This document shows positions 55,843-64,000 of a stretch of DNA of 64,000 nucleotides, piece by piece. The notes beneath the pieces were generated by a model. It saw nothing but the letters and a program-made list of their open reading frames with translations. It was not told where the DNA came from and ran no database searches. This DNA is from Armatimonadota bacterium (GTDB lineage Bacteria; Sysuimicrobiota; Sysuimicrobiia; Sysuimicrobiales; Kaftiobacteriaceae). The position numbers and the translations under genes were made by a program. The DNA is taken from contig JAVKHY010000008.1 in assembly GCA_031459765.1 (NCBI GenBank), positions 1 through 64,000 of the forward strand, in the 5' to 3' direction. Positions within the stretch are counted from its first letter, which is position 1, and each line of letters begins with the position of its first letter.

Positions 55843-56579
55843 CCGCCGCCGACCTGCGCCGGCTGGCCCCGGACCTGCCCACCGCCCGGTTCGGTCGACC
55901 GCTGCACATCTACGAGAGCGCGCCTTCGACCAATGACCTCGCCCGCAGGCTGGCGGAAGACGGCGCGGCGGAGGGCACCGCCGTTCTGGCGCTGACGCAG
56001 ACGCGGGGCCGCGGTCGGCTGGGGCGGTCCTGGGCCTCCCCGCCCGGCGGTCTGTACCTCTCCGTCGTACTGCGCCCGGAGCTGCCGCCGGCACGCTGGC
56101 CCCTGCTGGCGCTGGCCGTGGCCCTCGGCGCGGCGGCGGGCGCGGAGGAGGCCTCCGGGATCGCCGTGAAGCTGAAGTGGCCCAACGACCTGGTCACCGA
56201 AGAGGGTAAGGTGGGAGGTGTCCTGCTCGAGGCGGGCCCAGACCATGCCGTCGCCGGCATCGGGATCAATGCCGCTCCACCGGCGGCGGATCTGCCGCCC
56301 GGGGCCGCGGCCCTGGGCGTCCCCCTGCCGCCGCTGGTGCAGGCCGTGCTGTGGCACGTGGAGCGCAGCGTGGACCTCGCCTACGCCGACCCCCGCCGGA
56401 TCCTGGCCCCGTGGCGGGCGCGTTGTGTTACCCTCGGCCGCCGTATCCGCATCGCCGGGACCGAGGCGGTGGAGGGGGTGGCCGAGGATGTCGACGGAGA
56501 CGGTGCGCTCATCGTGCGGACCCCTGCCGGCGTACGGCGAATCGTCGCCGGCGATGTTGCCATCCGTGACGAGGAATGA
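55839..56579 (+). CDS. birA: Biotin--[acetyl-CoA-carboxylase] ligase
   Basis: 246 aa. STNDLARRLAEDGAAEG, TRGRGRLGRSWASPPGGLYLS (biotinyl-AMP loop), KLKWPNDLV and VGGVLLE are BPL motifs; the C-terminal SH3-like domain is present. No N-terminal winged helix, so this is the non-repressor class. Confidence 0.95.
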   Translation: MTAADLRRLAPDLPTARFGRPLHIYESAPSTNDLARRLAEDGAAEGTAVLALTQTRGRGRLGRSWASPPGGLYLSVVLRPELPPARWPLLALAVALGAAAGAEEASGIAVKLKWPNDLVTEEGKVGGVLLEAGPDHAVAGIGINAAPPAADLPPGAAALGVPLPPLVQAVLWHVERSVDLAYADPRRILAPWRARCVTLGRRIRIAGTEAVEGVAEDVDGDGALIVRTPAGVRRIVAGDVAIRDEE

Positions 56580-56588
56580 GGTGAGACG

Positions 56589-57548
56589 ATGCCGGCGATC
56601 ACCGACGTCCCCGGGATTGCGGTCGGGCACGCCACGGACCAGGCCGCGCTGACCGGGTGCACCGTGGTCCTGGCCGAAGCCGGTGCCGTGGGCGGCGTGG
56701 ACGTCCGCGGCTCTGCGCCGGGAACGCGCGAAACCGATCTCCTTCGCCCGATGAATCTGGTGCAGCGGGTCCACGCCGTCCTGTTGACTGGCGGCAGCGC
56801 CTTCGGCCTGGGGGCGGCCGAGGGCGTGATGCGCTACCTGGAGGAGCGAGACGTGGGGTTCGACACCGGCGTGGAGGGGGCGCCGCGCGTCCCCATCGTT
56901 CCCGCCGCCGTTCTCTTCGACCTCCGCATCGGCGACCGACGGGCCCGGCCCACCCCGCAGATGGCCTACGAGGCCTGCTGGCGGGCTTCCACCGTCGTGG
57001 AAGAGGGCAGCGTGGGGGCCGGAACCGGCGCCACGGTGGGCAAGGTGTTCGGCGTGGAGTGGGCGATGAAAGGCGGGGTGGGCACGTGGAGCGTGGCGGT
57101 GTCGGGCGGGGCGGTCGTGGGCGCCCTGGTCGTGGTCAACGCCTTCGGCGACGTGGTGGACGACCGCACCGGCCGGATCCTGGCGGGCGCGCGCGATCCC
57201 GGAGGAGCAGGTTTCGTGGACACGGCGAAGACCCTGCAGCAGATGGAACTCCCCCCGGGAAGAGGGATCGGCGAGCATACGACGCTGGCCGTCGTTGCCA
57301 CCACCGCGCGCCTGTCGAAGGAGGCCACGAACTGGCTGGCGCGGGTGGCCCACGACGGGCTGGCCCGCGTGATCTCCCCTGTGCACACCCTCTACGACGG
57401 TGACACTGTGTTCGCGCTGTCCCTCGGCGAGGCCCCGTCCCACCTGCTCTCCCTCGGCACCGCCGCCGTGGAGGCGGTGGCCGAAGCGGTCAAGCGCGCC
57501 GTGCGCCTGGCCAGAGGCGCCGGCGGCGTGCCGGGACTGGCGGGCTGA
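56589..57548 (+). CDS. P1-family (DmpA/BapA-like) aminopeptidase
   Basis: 319 aa. PGIAVGHATD, LLTGGSAFGLGAAEGVM and GSVGAGTGATVGK are DmpA-family motifs. The N-terminal nucleophile is probably a Thr in EHTTLAVVATTA, cut autocatalytically. Members release D- or beta-amino acids from short peptides; substrate unknown. GAGGTGAG precedes the ATG. Confidence 0.9.
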   Translation: MPAITDVPGIAVGHATDQAALTGCTVVLAEAGAVGGVDVRGSAPGTRETDLLRPMNLVQRVHAVLLTGGSAFGLGAAEGVMRYLEERDVGFDTGVEGAPRVPIVPAAVLFDLRIGDRRARPTPQMAYEACWRASTVVEEGSVGAGTGATVGKVFGVEWAMKGGVGTWSVAVSGGAVVGALVVVNAFGDVVDDRTGRILAGARDPGGAGFVDTAKTLQQMELPPGRGIGEHTTLAVVATTARLSKEATNWLARVAHDGLARVISPVHTLYDGDTVFALSLGEAPSHLLSLGTAAVEAVAEAVKRAVRLARGAGGVPGLAG

Positions 57549-57584
57549 GAGGGCCACCGACCGGCAGCCCCGTCCGGGCCATGG

Positions 57585-57590
57585 TATGAT
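57585..57590 (+). promoter_or_regulatory. -10 element before the panT-like gene
   Basis: TATGAT (57585-57590); no convincing -35. Start near 57597 gives a leader of about 93 nt carrying a hairpin. Confidence 0.45.
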
Positions 57591-57615
57591 GAGCAGGAGG
57601 CCGGCACCGTGAGGG

Positions 57616-57656
57616 CCGGACCCGGCGCAGCCTGCACCGAACCAGGCTCCGTCCGG
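57616..57656 (+). promoter_or_regulatory. Structured leader of the panT-coaX unit
   Basis: CCGGAC (57616-57621) pairs with GTCCGG (57651-57656) and encloses AGCCTG (57629-57634) paired with CAGGCT (57643-57648) around an 8-nt loop. Not a riboswitch class I recognise and no T-run follows. Confidence 0.35.
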
Positions 57657-57689
57657 TACTCAGGTCGAGACTGGAACGGAGGGAGATCG

Positions 57690-58475
57690 ATGGCCCACAG
57701 CCCGTTTGCCCCTCCCGCGGAGCGGAGGGGGATGCGGTTGTCCACGCGGGAAATGACCATCACTGCGGCGCTGGGCGCCGTGGCCATCGTCATGGGCCTG
57801 GTGCCCTGGATCGGGTTCATCCCCGCCCCCACGCCCGCCGGGAGTGCCACCACCATGCACATCCCGGTGATCATCGCCGCGACGCTCGAGGGTCCCGTCG
57901 TCGGCGCCCTGGTCGGCGCCATCTTCGGGTTCTTCAGTTTTACCCGGAGCGCGATCCCGATCTTCAAGAACCCGCTGATCGCCTTTGGGCCGCGCATCCT
58001 GATCGGGGTGGTGGCCTTTGTGGTCTTCGCCGCCCTGCACCGGCGGTATGCGCGGGGGACCTCGGCCGCCGTCCTGGGCGCGGCGATCTACACCATCCTC
58101 GGGCCGGGCGCGCAGCGCTTCGAGGCGGCCTTCGCCGCGGGGAAGATCGAGCCCAGCTGGCTCATCGCCGGCTATCACGCCGTGGCCTCGGTGGCCGTGG
58201 CCCAGGCCTGGCTGCCCCTCGCCGCGGGCGCGGCCGGCGCCGCCCTGGCCTGGTGGCTGCTGGGCGGCGAGAACGCCGCGCCGGCCGCCGCCGCCGTGGC
58301 CGGAACGCTGACCAATACGGTGGGCGTGCTCACCCTGGCCGTGGCCTTCGGCTATCTCCCCGCGGGCGCCGCCTTCGTCGTCGGCGCGACACACGGGTTG
58401 CCCGAAGTGGTCCTGGCCGTGGCGATCACCGTCCCGGTCTACCGGGCCGTGGCGCTGGCCCGCCGGCGTGGCTGA
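57690..58475 (+). CDS. ECF transporter S component, probably pantothenate
   Basis: 261 aa with six to eight helices. TAALGAVAIVMGLVP near the N-terminus and MHIPVIIAATLEGPVVGALVGAIFG are the PF12822-type ECF S-component motifs. Its stop overlaps coaX, the gene for pantothenate kinase, which points to pantothenate or a precursor; this is inference. ATG 57690 chosen with GGAGGGAG at 57678-57685; the frame from GTG 57609 would run through the leader hairpin. Confidence 0.8.
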   Translation: MAHSPFAPPAERRGMRLSTREMTITAALGAVAIVMGLVPWIGFIPAPTPAGSATTMHIPVIIAATLEGPVVGALVGAIFGFFSFTRSAIPIFKNPLIAFGPRILIGVVAFVVFAALHRRYARGTSAAVLGAAIYTILGPGAQRFEAAFAAGKIEPSWLIAGYHAVASVAVAQAWLPLAAGAAGAALAWWLLGGENAAPAAAAVAGTLTNTVGVLTLAVAFGYLPAGAAFVVGATHGLPEVVLAVAITVPVYRAVALARRRG

Positions 58476-58482
58476 GGCGCCG

Positions 58483-59340
58483 ATGCTCCTCGCCCTGAAC
58501 ATCAACAACACGCAGATCAAGATCGGCGGATACCGGGGGACCGACCTCCTCTTCCACTGGCGGATCGCCACCGACCGCGAGAAGACCGACGACGAGTATG
58601 CGATGATCCTGCGGGAGCTGTTCCGCCACATCGGGCTGCAGTTCGCGCAGGTGGAGTCGGTGGCCATCTCCTGCGTCGTCCCGCCCCTGACCGACGTCTT
58701 CGAGCGGCTCTGCCGGCGGTACTTCGGCGTCGTCCCGCTGATCGTCGGGCCCGGCGTCCGCACCGGGATGCGCATCCACTATGAGAATCCCAAGGAGGTG
58801 GGCGCGGACCGCATCTGCAACGCGGTGGCCGTCTACGAGAAGTACGGGGGCCCGGCCATCGTCGTCGACTTTGGCACGGCCACCCACTACACCGTCGTCT
58901 CGGCGAAGGGGGAATTCCTGGGCGGGGCCATCGCCCCCGGCCTGGGCATCTCCGTGCGGGCCCTGGCCGAGCATGCCGCGCAGCTGCCCCACGTGGAGCT
59001 CGTCAAGCCCGGGGGCATCATCGCCCGGTCCACGGTGACGGCGATGCAGGCCGGAATCATCTACGGCTTCGTCGGGCAGGTCGAGGAGATCGTGCGCCGG
59101 ATGAAAGCCGAGCTGGGCGGGAGCGCGACGGTGGTGGCCACCGGGGGCTGGGCGGAGGTGGTGCTCGAGGAGTGCCGGTGCTTTGATCACTACGATCCGC
59201 TGCTGACCCTGGAGGGGCTGCGCATCATCTACGAGCGCAACCGGGTTCCGGAGGCGGCCCGACCCCCAGCGGCCCCGGCCGCACCCCCCGGCCGGGGCGA
59301 CGCCTCCTCCCCGGCAGGACTCCCCGGCGGGGAGCCGTAG
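58483..59340 (+). CDS. coaX: Type III pantothenate kinase
   Basis: 285 aa. GPGVRTGMRIHYENPKEVGADR with the catalytic Asp, VVDFGTATHYTVVS and GGAIAPGLGISVRALAEHAAQLP match CoaX. The N-terminal phosphate motif reads LNINNTQ where the family has DxGNT, losing the usual first Asp. The last 30 residues are a Pro/Ala tail. ATG 58483 chosen (GAGG five bases upstream); GTG 58468 overlaps panT. Confidence 0.92.
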   Translation: MLLALNINNTQIKIGGYRGTDLLFHWRIATDREKTDDEYAMILRELFRHIGLQFAQVESVAISCVVPPLTDVFERLCRRYFGVVPLIVGPGVRTGMRIHYENPKEVGADRICNAVAVYEKYGGPAIVVDFGTATHYTVVSAKGEFLGGAIAPGLGISVRALAEHAAQLPHVELVKPGGIIARSTVTAMQAGIIYGFVGQVEEIVRRMKAELGGSATVVATGGWAEVVLEECRCFDHYDPLLTLEGLRIIYERNRVPEAARPPAAPAAPPGRGDASSPAGLPGGEP

Positions 59341-59352
59341 TACTCCCTGGCG

Positions 59353-60303
59353 ATGAAGCGCGTCGTCTCGGTCAGCCTCGGCAGCAGTTCCCGCGACCAC
59401 CGCTTCGAGACCACCATCCTGGGCCAGCCCATCGTCATCGAGCGCATCGGGACCGACGGAGACGTGGCCCGCGCCAGGCGGCTCCTTGAGGAGCTCGACG
59501 GGAAGGTGGACGCCCTGGGCCTGGGCGGGACCGACCTCTACCTGCGCGCCGGGCGCCGCCAGTACCTCATCCGGGAGACGGCGGGCCTCGTGCGCAACAT
59601 CCGCCGCACCCCCTTCGTCGACGGCGGCGGCCTGAAGGCCTCGTGGGAGCGGTGGTTGATCACCGACTACCTGCCGAAGCAGAAGGGCCTGTCCTTCAAG
59701 GGGCGGCGCGTCGTCCTGGTCTCCTCGGTGGATCGGTACGGGATGGCGGAGGCCTTCGTTGAGGCCGGGGCGGAGGTCATCTTCGGCGACCTCATCTTCG
59801 CCCTCGGGATCCCCATTCCGCTGCGCTCCCTGGTCTCGGTCCAGGTCCTGGCGGCCATCCTGCTGCCGGTGTTGAGCCGGCTGCCGATCAAGTACCTGTA
59901 TCCCACGGGGAAGCGGCAGGAGCAGATCACGCCCAGGTATCAGCGCTACTTCCGCTGGGCGGAGGTGCTGGCCGGAGACTTCCACCTCATCCGGCGGTAC
60001 ATGCCCGACGACCTGCGGGGCCGCATCGTGCTCACGCAGACCATCACGCCCACGGACGTCGAGGAACTCCGCCGCCGGGGGGTCTGGATGCTGATCACCG
60101 ACGGACCGGACATGGGCGGGCGGTCCTTCGCCACGAACGTGCTGCAGGGCGTGATCGTGGCCGTCACCGGGAAGCGCCCCGAGGAGATCACGCCGGCCGA
60201 GTATCTGGAGACGGCGCTGCGCGCGGGGTTCCTGCCGCGGATGGAGGAGTTGAACCCCCGGGAGGCTCCCCGGGCCTGGCGCCGCGAGCCGGCTGCGGTA
60301 TGA
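59353..60303 (+). CDS. Conserved protein of unknown function, partner of the acyl-ACP-reductase-like gene
   Basis: 316 aa. VSVSLGSSSRDHRFET, ERIGTDGDVARARRLLEELDGKVDALGLGGTDLYL and VVLVSSVDRYGMAEAFVEAG recall a family often labelled quinate 5-dehydrogenase in annotations, but there is no clear dinucleotide motif or proven activity. Overlaps the next gene by ATGA. Confidence 0.7.
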   Translation: MKRVVSVSLGSSSRDHRFETTILGQPIVIERIGTDGDVARARRLLEELDGKVDALGLGGTDLYLRAGRRQYLIRETAGLVRNIRRTPFVDGGGLKASWERWLITDYLPKQKGLSFKGRRVVLVSSVDRYGMAEAFVEAGAEVIFGDLIFALGIPIPLRSLVSVQVLAAILLPVLSRLPIKYLYPTGKRQEQITPRYQRYFRWAEVLAGDFHLIRRYMPDDLRGRIVLTQTITPTDVEELRRRGVWMLITDGPDMGGRSFATNVLQGVIVAVTGKRPEEITPAEYLETALRAGFLPRMEELNPREAPRAWRREPAAV

Positions 60304-61412
60304 GCCCGCCCCCTCCCCACCACGGGACCTTCGCCTTCCTCATCCACCCGCTGCGCATCGAGGATTTCGCCCGCCGGTATCCCGTCACCCGCCGGCTGCC
60401 GGCGCCGCTGGTGGAGCGCGTCTTCACCTGGGTGCCGCCCCGGCTGGTCTCGCACATCACGGGGATCCGCTCCGCGACCGGCGCCACGGCGGAAGGATGG
60501 TTCATCGGGTTGCCCCTGACGCCCCGCACCCTGATGACCGCGCCGCTGCCCTTCGTCTACCGCCGGCTCATCCAGTCCGGACGCATGGCGGAGGCGCTGG
60601 GGGCGAAGATCCTGGGCCTGGGGGCGTTCACGAAGATCGTGGGCGATCGCGGCCTGACCGTGGCCGCCCACCTCTCCATCGCCGTGACCACCGGCAACAG
60701 CTACACGGCCGCCACCGCGGTGGAAGGCGCCCTGCTGGCCGCGGAGCGGATGGGGATCGCTCCGGCCGACGCCACGGCCGCGGTCGTCGGCGCCACGGGC
60801 TCCATCGGGGCGGCGTGCAGTGCAGTCCTCGCCCGCGCCGTCGGGCGGATCGTCCTCGTGGCGCGCACGCGCGAGCATCTGGAAGCCCTCCAGGCCCGAC
60901 TGCGACCCCAGGCTCGGGCCAGCGTCGCTGTGGAGACAGAGGTCCGCCGCGCGGCGCGCGAAGCTGACATCGTGCTCACGGTGTCTTCAGCGACCGATAC
61001 GCTGATCGAGCCCGAGGACCTCCGCCCGGGCGCCGTGGTCTGCGACGTGGCGCGACCGCGCAACGTCAGCCGGCTGGTGTACGAGCGTCGCGACGATGTG
61101 CTGGTGATCGACGGCGGGGTGATCGAGGTGCCGGGCGAGGTGGAGTTCGGGTTCGATTTCGGCTTCCCGCCCCGGATGGTCGAGGCCTGCATGGCGGAGA
61201 CGATGCTGCTGGCCCTGGAGGGCCGCTACGAGAACTTCACGCTGGGCAAGGAGATCAGCCTGGAGCGGGTTGAGGAGATCGCCCTGCTCGCCCGCCGCCA
61301 CGGGTTCCGGATGAGCGGGTTCCGGAGATTTGAACGGGCGATCGGTGACGAAGAGGTGGAGCGCATTCGGATCGCCGCCTCGCGGCGCCGGCCGGCCTCA
61401 ATTCATTCTTGA
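60300..61412 (+). CDS. Long-chain acyl-[ACP] reductase-like protein
   Basis: 370 aa. Collinear with cyanobacterial acyl-ACP reductase (AAR): GAFTKIVGD, VTTGNSYTAATAVEGALLA, the NADP-binding VVGATGSIGAA (Gly164-Gly170), VIDGGVIEVPGEVEFGFDFGFP and MVEACMAETMLLALEGRYENFTLGKEISLERVEEI in several blocks. Cys297 in VEACMAE aligns with the catalytic Cys of AAR. It may therefore reduce an acyl thioester to an aldehyde. No aldehyde-deformylating oxygenase gene is in the window. Shikimate-dehydrogenase-like labels are possible alternatives. Confidence 0.8.
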   Translation: MSPPPPHHGTFAFLIHPLRIEDFARRYPVTRRLPAPLVERVFTWVPPRLVSHITGIRSATGATAEGWFIGLPLTPRTLMTAPLPFVYRRLIQSGRMAEALGAKILGLGAFTKIVGDRGLTVAAHLSIAVTTGNSYTAATAVEGALLAAERMGIAPADATAAVVGATGSIGAACSAVLARAVGRIVLVARTREHLEALQARLRPQARASVAVETEVRRAAREADIVLTVSSATDTLIEPEDLRPGAVVCDVARPRNVSRLVYERRDDVLVIDGGVIEVPGEVEFGFDFGFPPRMVEACMAETMLLALEGRYENFTLGKEISLERVEEIALLARRHGFRMSGFRRFERAIGDEEVERIRIAASRRRPASIHS

Positions 61413-61437
61413 CGGGTCCTGGGAGTTGGGCTATACT
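61409..61437 (+). promoter_or_regulatory. Promoter of greA
   Basis: TTGACG (61409-61414), exactly 17 bp, TATACT (61432-61437): the best promoter in the window. Expected start near 61444, the first base of the hairpin that follows. Confidence 0.85.
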
Positions 61438-61443
61438 CTGCGT

Positions 61444-61472
61444 CACTGAGGGGGCGACCCCTCAGTGTTTTT
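61444..61472 (+). terminator. Intrinsic terminator-like hairpin at the 5' end of the greA transcript
   Basis: CACTGAGGGG (61444-61453), loop GCGA, CCCCTCAGTG (61458-61467), then TTTTT (61468-61472). A perfect 10-bp stem with a T-run, located so that it would be the first thing transcribed. May attenuate greA or end read-through from upstream. Confidence 0.85.
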
Positions 61473-61561
61473 GCGCGGGAATCGGATAGCGGGCGCGGAG
61501 GGCGCTGTAGGCCGGGTCTCGGCCTACGGTGTTTGTTCTTCAGGTGGCGGGGAGCCGCAGC

Positions 61562-62044
61562 ATGGCGGACGATCAGAAGCACACCATCCTTACCCCCGAA
61601 GGATTGCGCAAGCTCGAGGAAGAGCTTGAGTTCCTCAAGACCGTGAAACGCAAGGAGATCGCCGAGCGGATCAAGGCCAGCAAGGCCTTCGGCGACATCT
61701 CCGAGAACGCGGAGTACGAGGACGCCAAGAACGAGCAGGCGTTTGTGGAAGGCCGCATCCTCCAGCTGGATCAGCTGCTGCGCACGGCGAAGGTCGTCGA
61801 CAACCACGACGCGCCTCCGGACACGATCGTCGTGGGTTGCACCGTGCGGCTCCAAGAGCTCGGGTCGGGGGAAGAGATCACCTATACCATCGTGGGCTCC
61901 GCCGAGGCCGATCCCGACCGGGATCGGATCAGCAACGAATCTCCGGTCGGTCGCGCCCTGTTGGGCCGGCGCGCGGGAGATGTGGTCGAGGTCGCCGTAC
62001 CGGCGGGGAAGATGGCCTATCGTGTCCTGCAGGTCACCTCGTAG
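61562..62044 (+). CDS. greA: Transcription elongation factor GreA
   Basis: 160 aa. LTPEGLRKLEEELEFLKTVKR coiled coil, GDISENAEYEDAKNEQAFVEGRI with the acidic tip, and the C-terminal FKBP-like domain. Rescues backtracked polymerase by stimulating RNA cleavage. ATG 61562 preferred with GGGGAG seven bases upstream; GTG 61529 extends it by 11 residues. Confidence 0.97.
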   Translation: MADDQKHTILTPEGLRKLEEELEFLKTVKRKEIAERIKASKAFGDISENAEYEDAKNEQAFVEGRILQLDQLLRTAKVVDNHDAPPDTIVVGCTVRLQELGSGEEITYTIVGSAEADPDRDRISNESPVGRALLGRRAGDVVEVAVPAGKMAYRVLQVTS

Positions 62045-62234
62045 CGCCCCCGTCTGGAGCCTCTCGGCCACGGGAACAAGCGGGATGAGCATGGTACCGG
62101 AGGCGACGGGAATGCCGTCCCGCCGCCCGGCGTAGAGCAAGGCAGGAGGGAACTCCGCCGGGGCCGAATGACTGGCTAATCGAGCCTCCGACGACGCAGC
62201 CTTCGTCCCCGCGGAGAGGAGGACGGTCGGTCCA

Positions 62235-64000
62235 ATGTTCGAGCGGTTTACCGAGCGCGCGCGACGCGTCATCATCCTGGCCCAGGAGGAAGCGAAGCGC
62301 CTCAACCACAGCGCGGTAGGGACCGAGCACATCCTGCTGGGCATCATCCGCGAGGGCGAAGGGGTGGCCAGCAAGGTCCTGGAGAGCCTGAACATCTCTC
62401 CGGACCGCGTCCGCGCCGAGATCGAGAGCGCCATCGGCCGGGGCGAGCGCACGCCCTACGAGGAAGTGGCCTTCACCCCGCGGGCCAAAAAGGTTCTGGA
62501 ACTGGCCCTGGACGAGGCCCGCCGGCTGGGCCACAACTACATCGGCACCGAGCACCTGCTGCTGGGGCTGATCCGCGAGGGCGAAGGCGTGGCGGCCCGC
62601 GTCCTGGAGACGATGGGCGCCGATCTGGAGCGGGTTCGCGCCCAGGTCGTCTACCTGCTGGGCGAGGAGGGGACGACCTCCTACACCAAGCAGACCAGCA
62701 AGACCCCCACGCTCGACGAGTTCGGCCGCGATCTGACCAAGCTGGCCCGGGAGGGCAAGCTGGACCCCGTGATCGGGCGGGAGCGGGAGATCGAGCGGGT
62801 GATCCAGGTCCTGTCGCGCCGGACGAAGAACAACCCCGCGCTGATCGGCGAGCCCGGGGTCGGCAAGACCGCCATCACCGAGGGGCTGGCCCAGCGCATC
62901 GTCCGCGGCGACGTCCCCGAGGTGCTGCGCAACAAGCGCGTGGTGCAGCTGGACCTGGCCGCCCTGGTGGCCGGGACCAAGTACCGCGGCGAGTTCGAAG
63001 AGCGCATGAAGAAGGTGATGGACGAGATCCGCAAGGCCCAGGGCGAGGTCATCCTCTTCGTGGACGAGCTGCACACCCTGGTCGGGGCGGGGGCGGCGGA
63101 AGGCGCGATCGACGCCAGCAACATCCTCAAGCCCTCCCTGGCCCGCGGCGAGCTCCAGTGCATCGGCGCCACCACCCTGGACGAGTACCGCAAGTACGTG
63201 GAGCGCGACGCCGCCCTGGAGCGGCGGTTCCAGCCCATCCTGGTCGCCGAGCCCACGGTGGAGCAGACCATCGATATCCTCAAGGGCCTGCGCGAGCGCT
63301 ACGAGGCCCATCACGGCGTGACGATCAGCGACGAGGCCCTGGTGGCCGCGGCCACGCTGGCCGAGAAGTATATCTCCGACCGGTTCCTGCCGGACAAGGC
63401 CATCGACGTCATGGACGAGGCGGCGAGCAAGATCCGCCTCCAGGCCTCCTTCCTGCCGCAAGAAGTGCGCCAGGCCGTGGAGAAAGTGGAGCGGGTCAAG
63501 CGCGAGAAGGAAGAGGCGATCAAGAGCCAGGACTTCGAGCGGGCCGCCCAGCTCCGCGACAAAGAGCGGGTCCTGCGCCAGAAGCTGGAAGAACTGGAGT
63601 CCTCCTGGAAGCGGGAGAAGGGGCGTCGCGACGTCAGCACGGTGAGCGGCGAGGACATCGCCGACATCATCTCCTCGTGGACCGGCATCCCGGTGACGCG
63701 CCTGGTGGAGGAGGAGAGCCAGAAGCTCCTGCGGATGGAGGAGTCCATCCACCAGCGGATCGTCGGCCAGGAGGAGGCCGTGCGTGCCGTGAGCAAGGCG
63801 GTGCGCCGCGCCCGCGCCGGCCTGAAGGATCCTCGCCGGCCCGTCGGGTCCTTTATCTTCCTCGGTCCCACGGGCGTGGGGAAGACGGAGCTGGCCCGGG
63901 CCCTGGCCGAGTTCCTCTTCGGCGACGAGAACGCGCTGATCCGCATCGACATGTCGGAGTACAGCGAGCGCCACACCATCAGCCGCCTGGTGGGCTCCCC
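62235..64000 (+). CDS. clpC: ATP-dependent Clp protease ATPase subunit ClpC (cut by window edge)
   Basis: First 588 residues. [20 protein letters not shown] and two N-domain repeats (about 1-145: [13 protein letters not shown] and [13 protein letters not shown]). Then AAA-1 with Walker A GEPGVGKT (near 205), a UVR-like middle part ([14 protein letters not shown]) and the beginning of AAA-2 (GPTGVGKT near 545). Unfolds substrates for ClpP. The 190 bp before it hold no gene and no recognised CtsR or CIRCE operator; ctsR-mcsAB are absent. Confidence 0.97.
   Translation, partial: MFERFTERARRVIILAQEEAKRLNHSAVGTEHILLGIIREGEGVASKVLESLNISPDRVRAEIESAIGRGERTPYEEVAFTPRAKKVLELALDEARRLGHNYIGTEHLLLGLIREGEGVAARVLETMGADLERVRAQVVYLLGEEGTTSYTKQTSKTPTLDEFGRDLTKLAREGKLDPVIGREREIERVIQVLSRRTKNNPALIGEPGVGKTAITEGLAQRIVRGDVPEVLRNKRVVQLDLAALVAGTKYRGEFEERMKKVMDEIRKAQGEVILFVDELHTLVGAGAAEGAIDASNILKPSLARGELQCIGATTLDEYRKYVERDAALERRFQPILVAEPTVEQTIDILKGLRERYEAHHGVTISDEALVAAATLAEKYISDRFLPDKAIDVMDEAASKIRLQASFLPQEVRQAVEKVERVKREKEEAIKSQDFERAAQLRDKERVLRQKLEELESSWKREKGRRDVSTVSGEDIADIISSWTGIPVTRLVEEESQKLLRMEESIHQRIVGQEEAVRAVSKAVRRARAGLKDPRRPVGSFIFLGPTGVGKTELARALAEFLFGDENALIRIDMSEYSERHTISRLVGS

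Noticed and set aside
62045-62234. CtsR or CIRCE operator or riboswitch before clpC
   Set aside because: No matching direct or inverted repeats found by eye; only a plain GC-rich leader and a purine-rich ribosome site.

Overview
The window is high-GC bacterial chromosome (roughly 70% G+C by eye) carrying an inserted-looking lower-GC block at its left end. The core gene order topA-xerC-rpsB-tsf-pyrH-frr-uppS-cdsA-dxr-rseP-ispG is the order usual in Firmicutes and related Terrabacteria. An archaeal-type S-adenosylmethionine synthetase, a fused CtaA-CtaB haem A pathway protein, frequent GTG/TTG starts and tight ATGA/GTGA overlaps point to a poorly sampled high-GC Terrabacteria lineage. A CSP1-3/Sysuimicrobiota-, Armatimonadota- or deep Firmicutes-like organism is my guess; the phylum is inference only. 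Both window edges cut genes: a reductase-family gene at the left and clpC at the right.

Region 1 (1-5570) is an integron gene-cassette array. Seven promoterless, same-strand, unrelated short genes (RibD-C/DHFR-like, DUF4236, PIN, alpha/beta hydrolase, DUF2321 zinc ribbon, VOC, NAD-dependent epimerase) are each followed by an attC recombination site. Several sites have imperfect stems with the single unpaired base typical of attC. Four cassette stop codons lie inside the attC R'' box, and a 48-bp unit rich in core sites occurs twice. No integron integrase is in the window. The array ends in a right-truncated attC just before topA, where dprA often sits in related genomes.

Region 2 (5.6-18.3 kb) is housekeeping: topA, xerC, rpsB with a structured leader, tsf, pyrH (probable ATT start), frr, a small PASTA-like protein, uppS, cdsA, dxr, rseP, ispG, mgtC and a rhomboid protease. 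It covers translation, nucleotide supply, undecaprenyl and phospholipid precursors and the MEP pathway.

Region 3 (18.3-32.6 kb) has archaeal-type metK, a TolB-like lipoprotein, an FmdB zinc ribbon, and a cell-envelope operon. The operon runs exported protein, ABC-2-like permease, DUF4175-like coiled-coil protein, MoxR ATPase, DUF58 protein, BatA-like VWA protein, 918-aa double-VWA protein and iron alcohol dehydrogenase.

Region 4 (32.6-42.8 kb) is mixed: a histidine-kinase-like ATPase, the CtaA-CtaB fusion, a convergent MFS exporter, rpoZ, a BsuPI-domain protein, tRNA-Met(CAU), tilS, ftsH, an ECF S-component-like protein, an isochorismatase-family hydrolase and a membrane-anchored protein.

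Region 5 (42.8-54.6 kb) encodes histidine degradation to glutamate with C1 transfer to tetrahydrofolate (hutH, hutU, glutamate formimidoyltransferase, hutI, cyclodeaminase), running straight into folB-folK. It is interrupted by an ASCH protein, a Gfo/Idh/MocA oxidoreductase and a reverse-strand kptA-tldD-tldE operon.

Region 6 (54.5-64 kb) has two deoxynucleoside kinases, a short biotin ligase, a P1/DmpA peptidase, an ECF S component next to coaX (pantothenate to CoA), a conserved pair of unknown physiology whose second member resembles cyanobacterial acyl-ACP reductase, greA behind a promoter-proximal terminator-like hairpin, and clpC.
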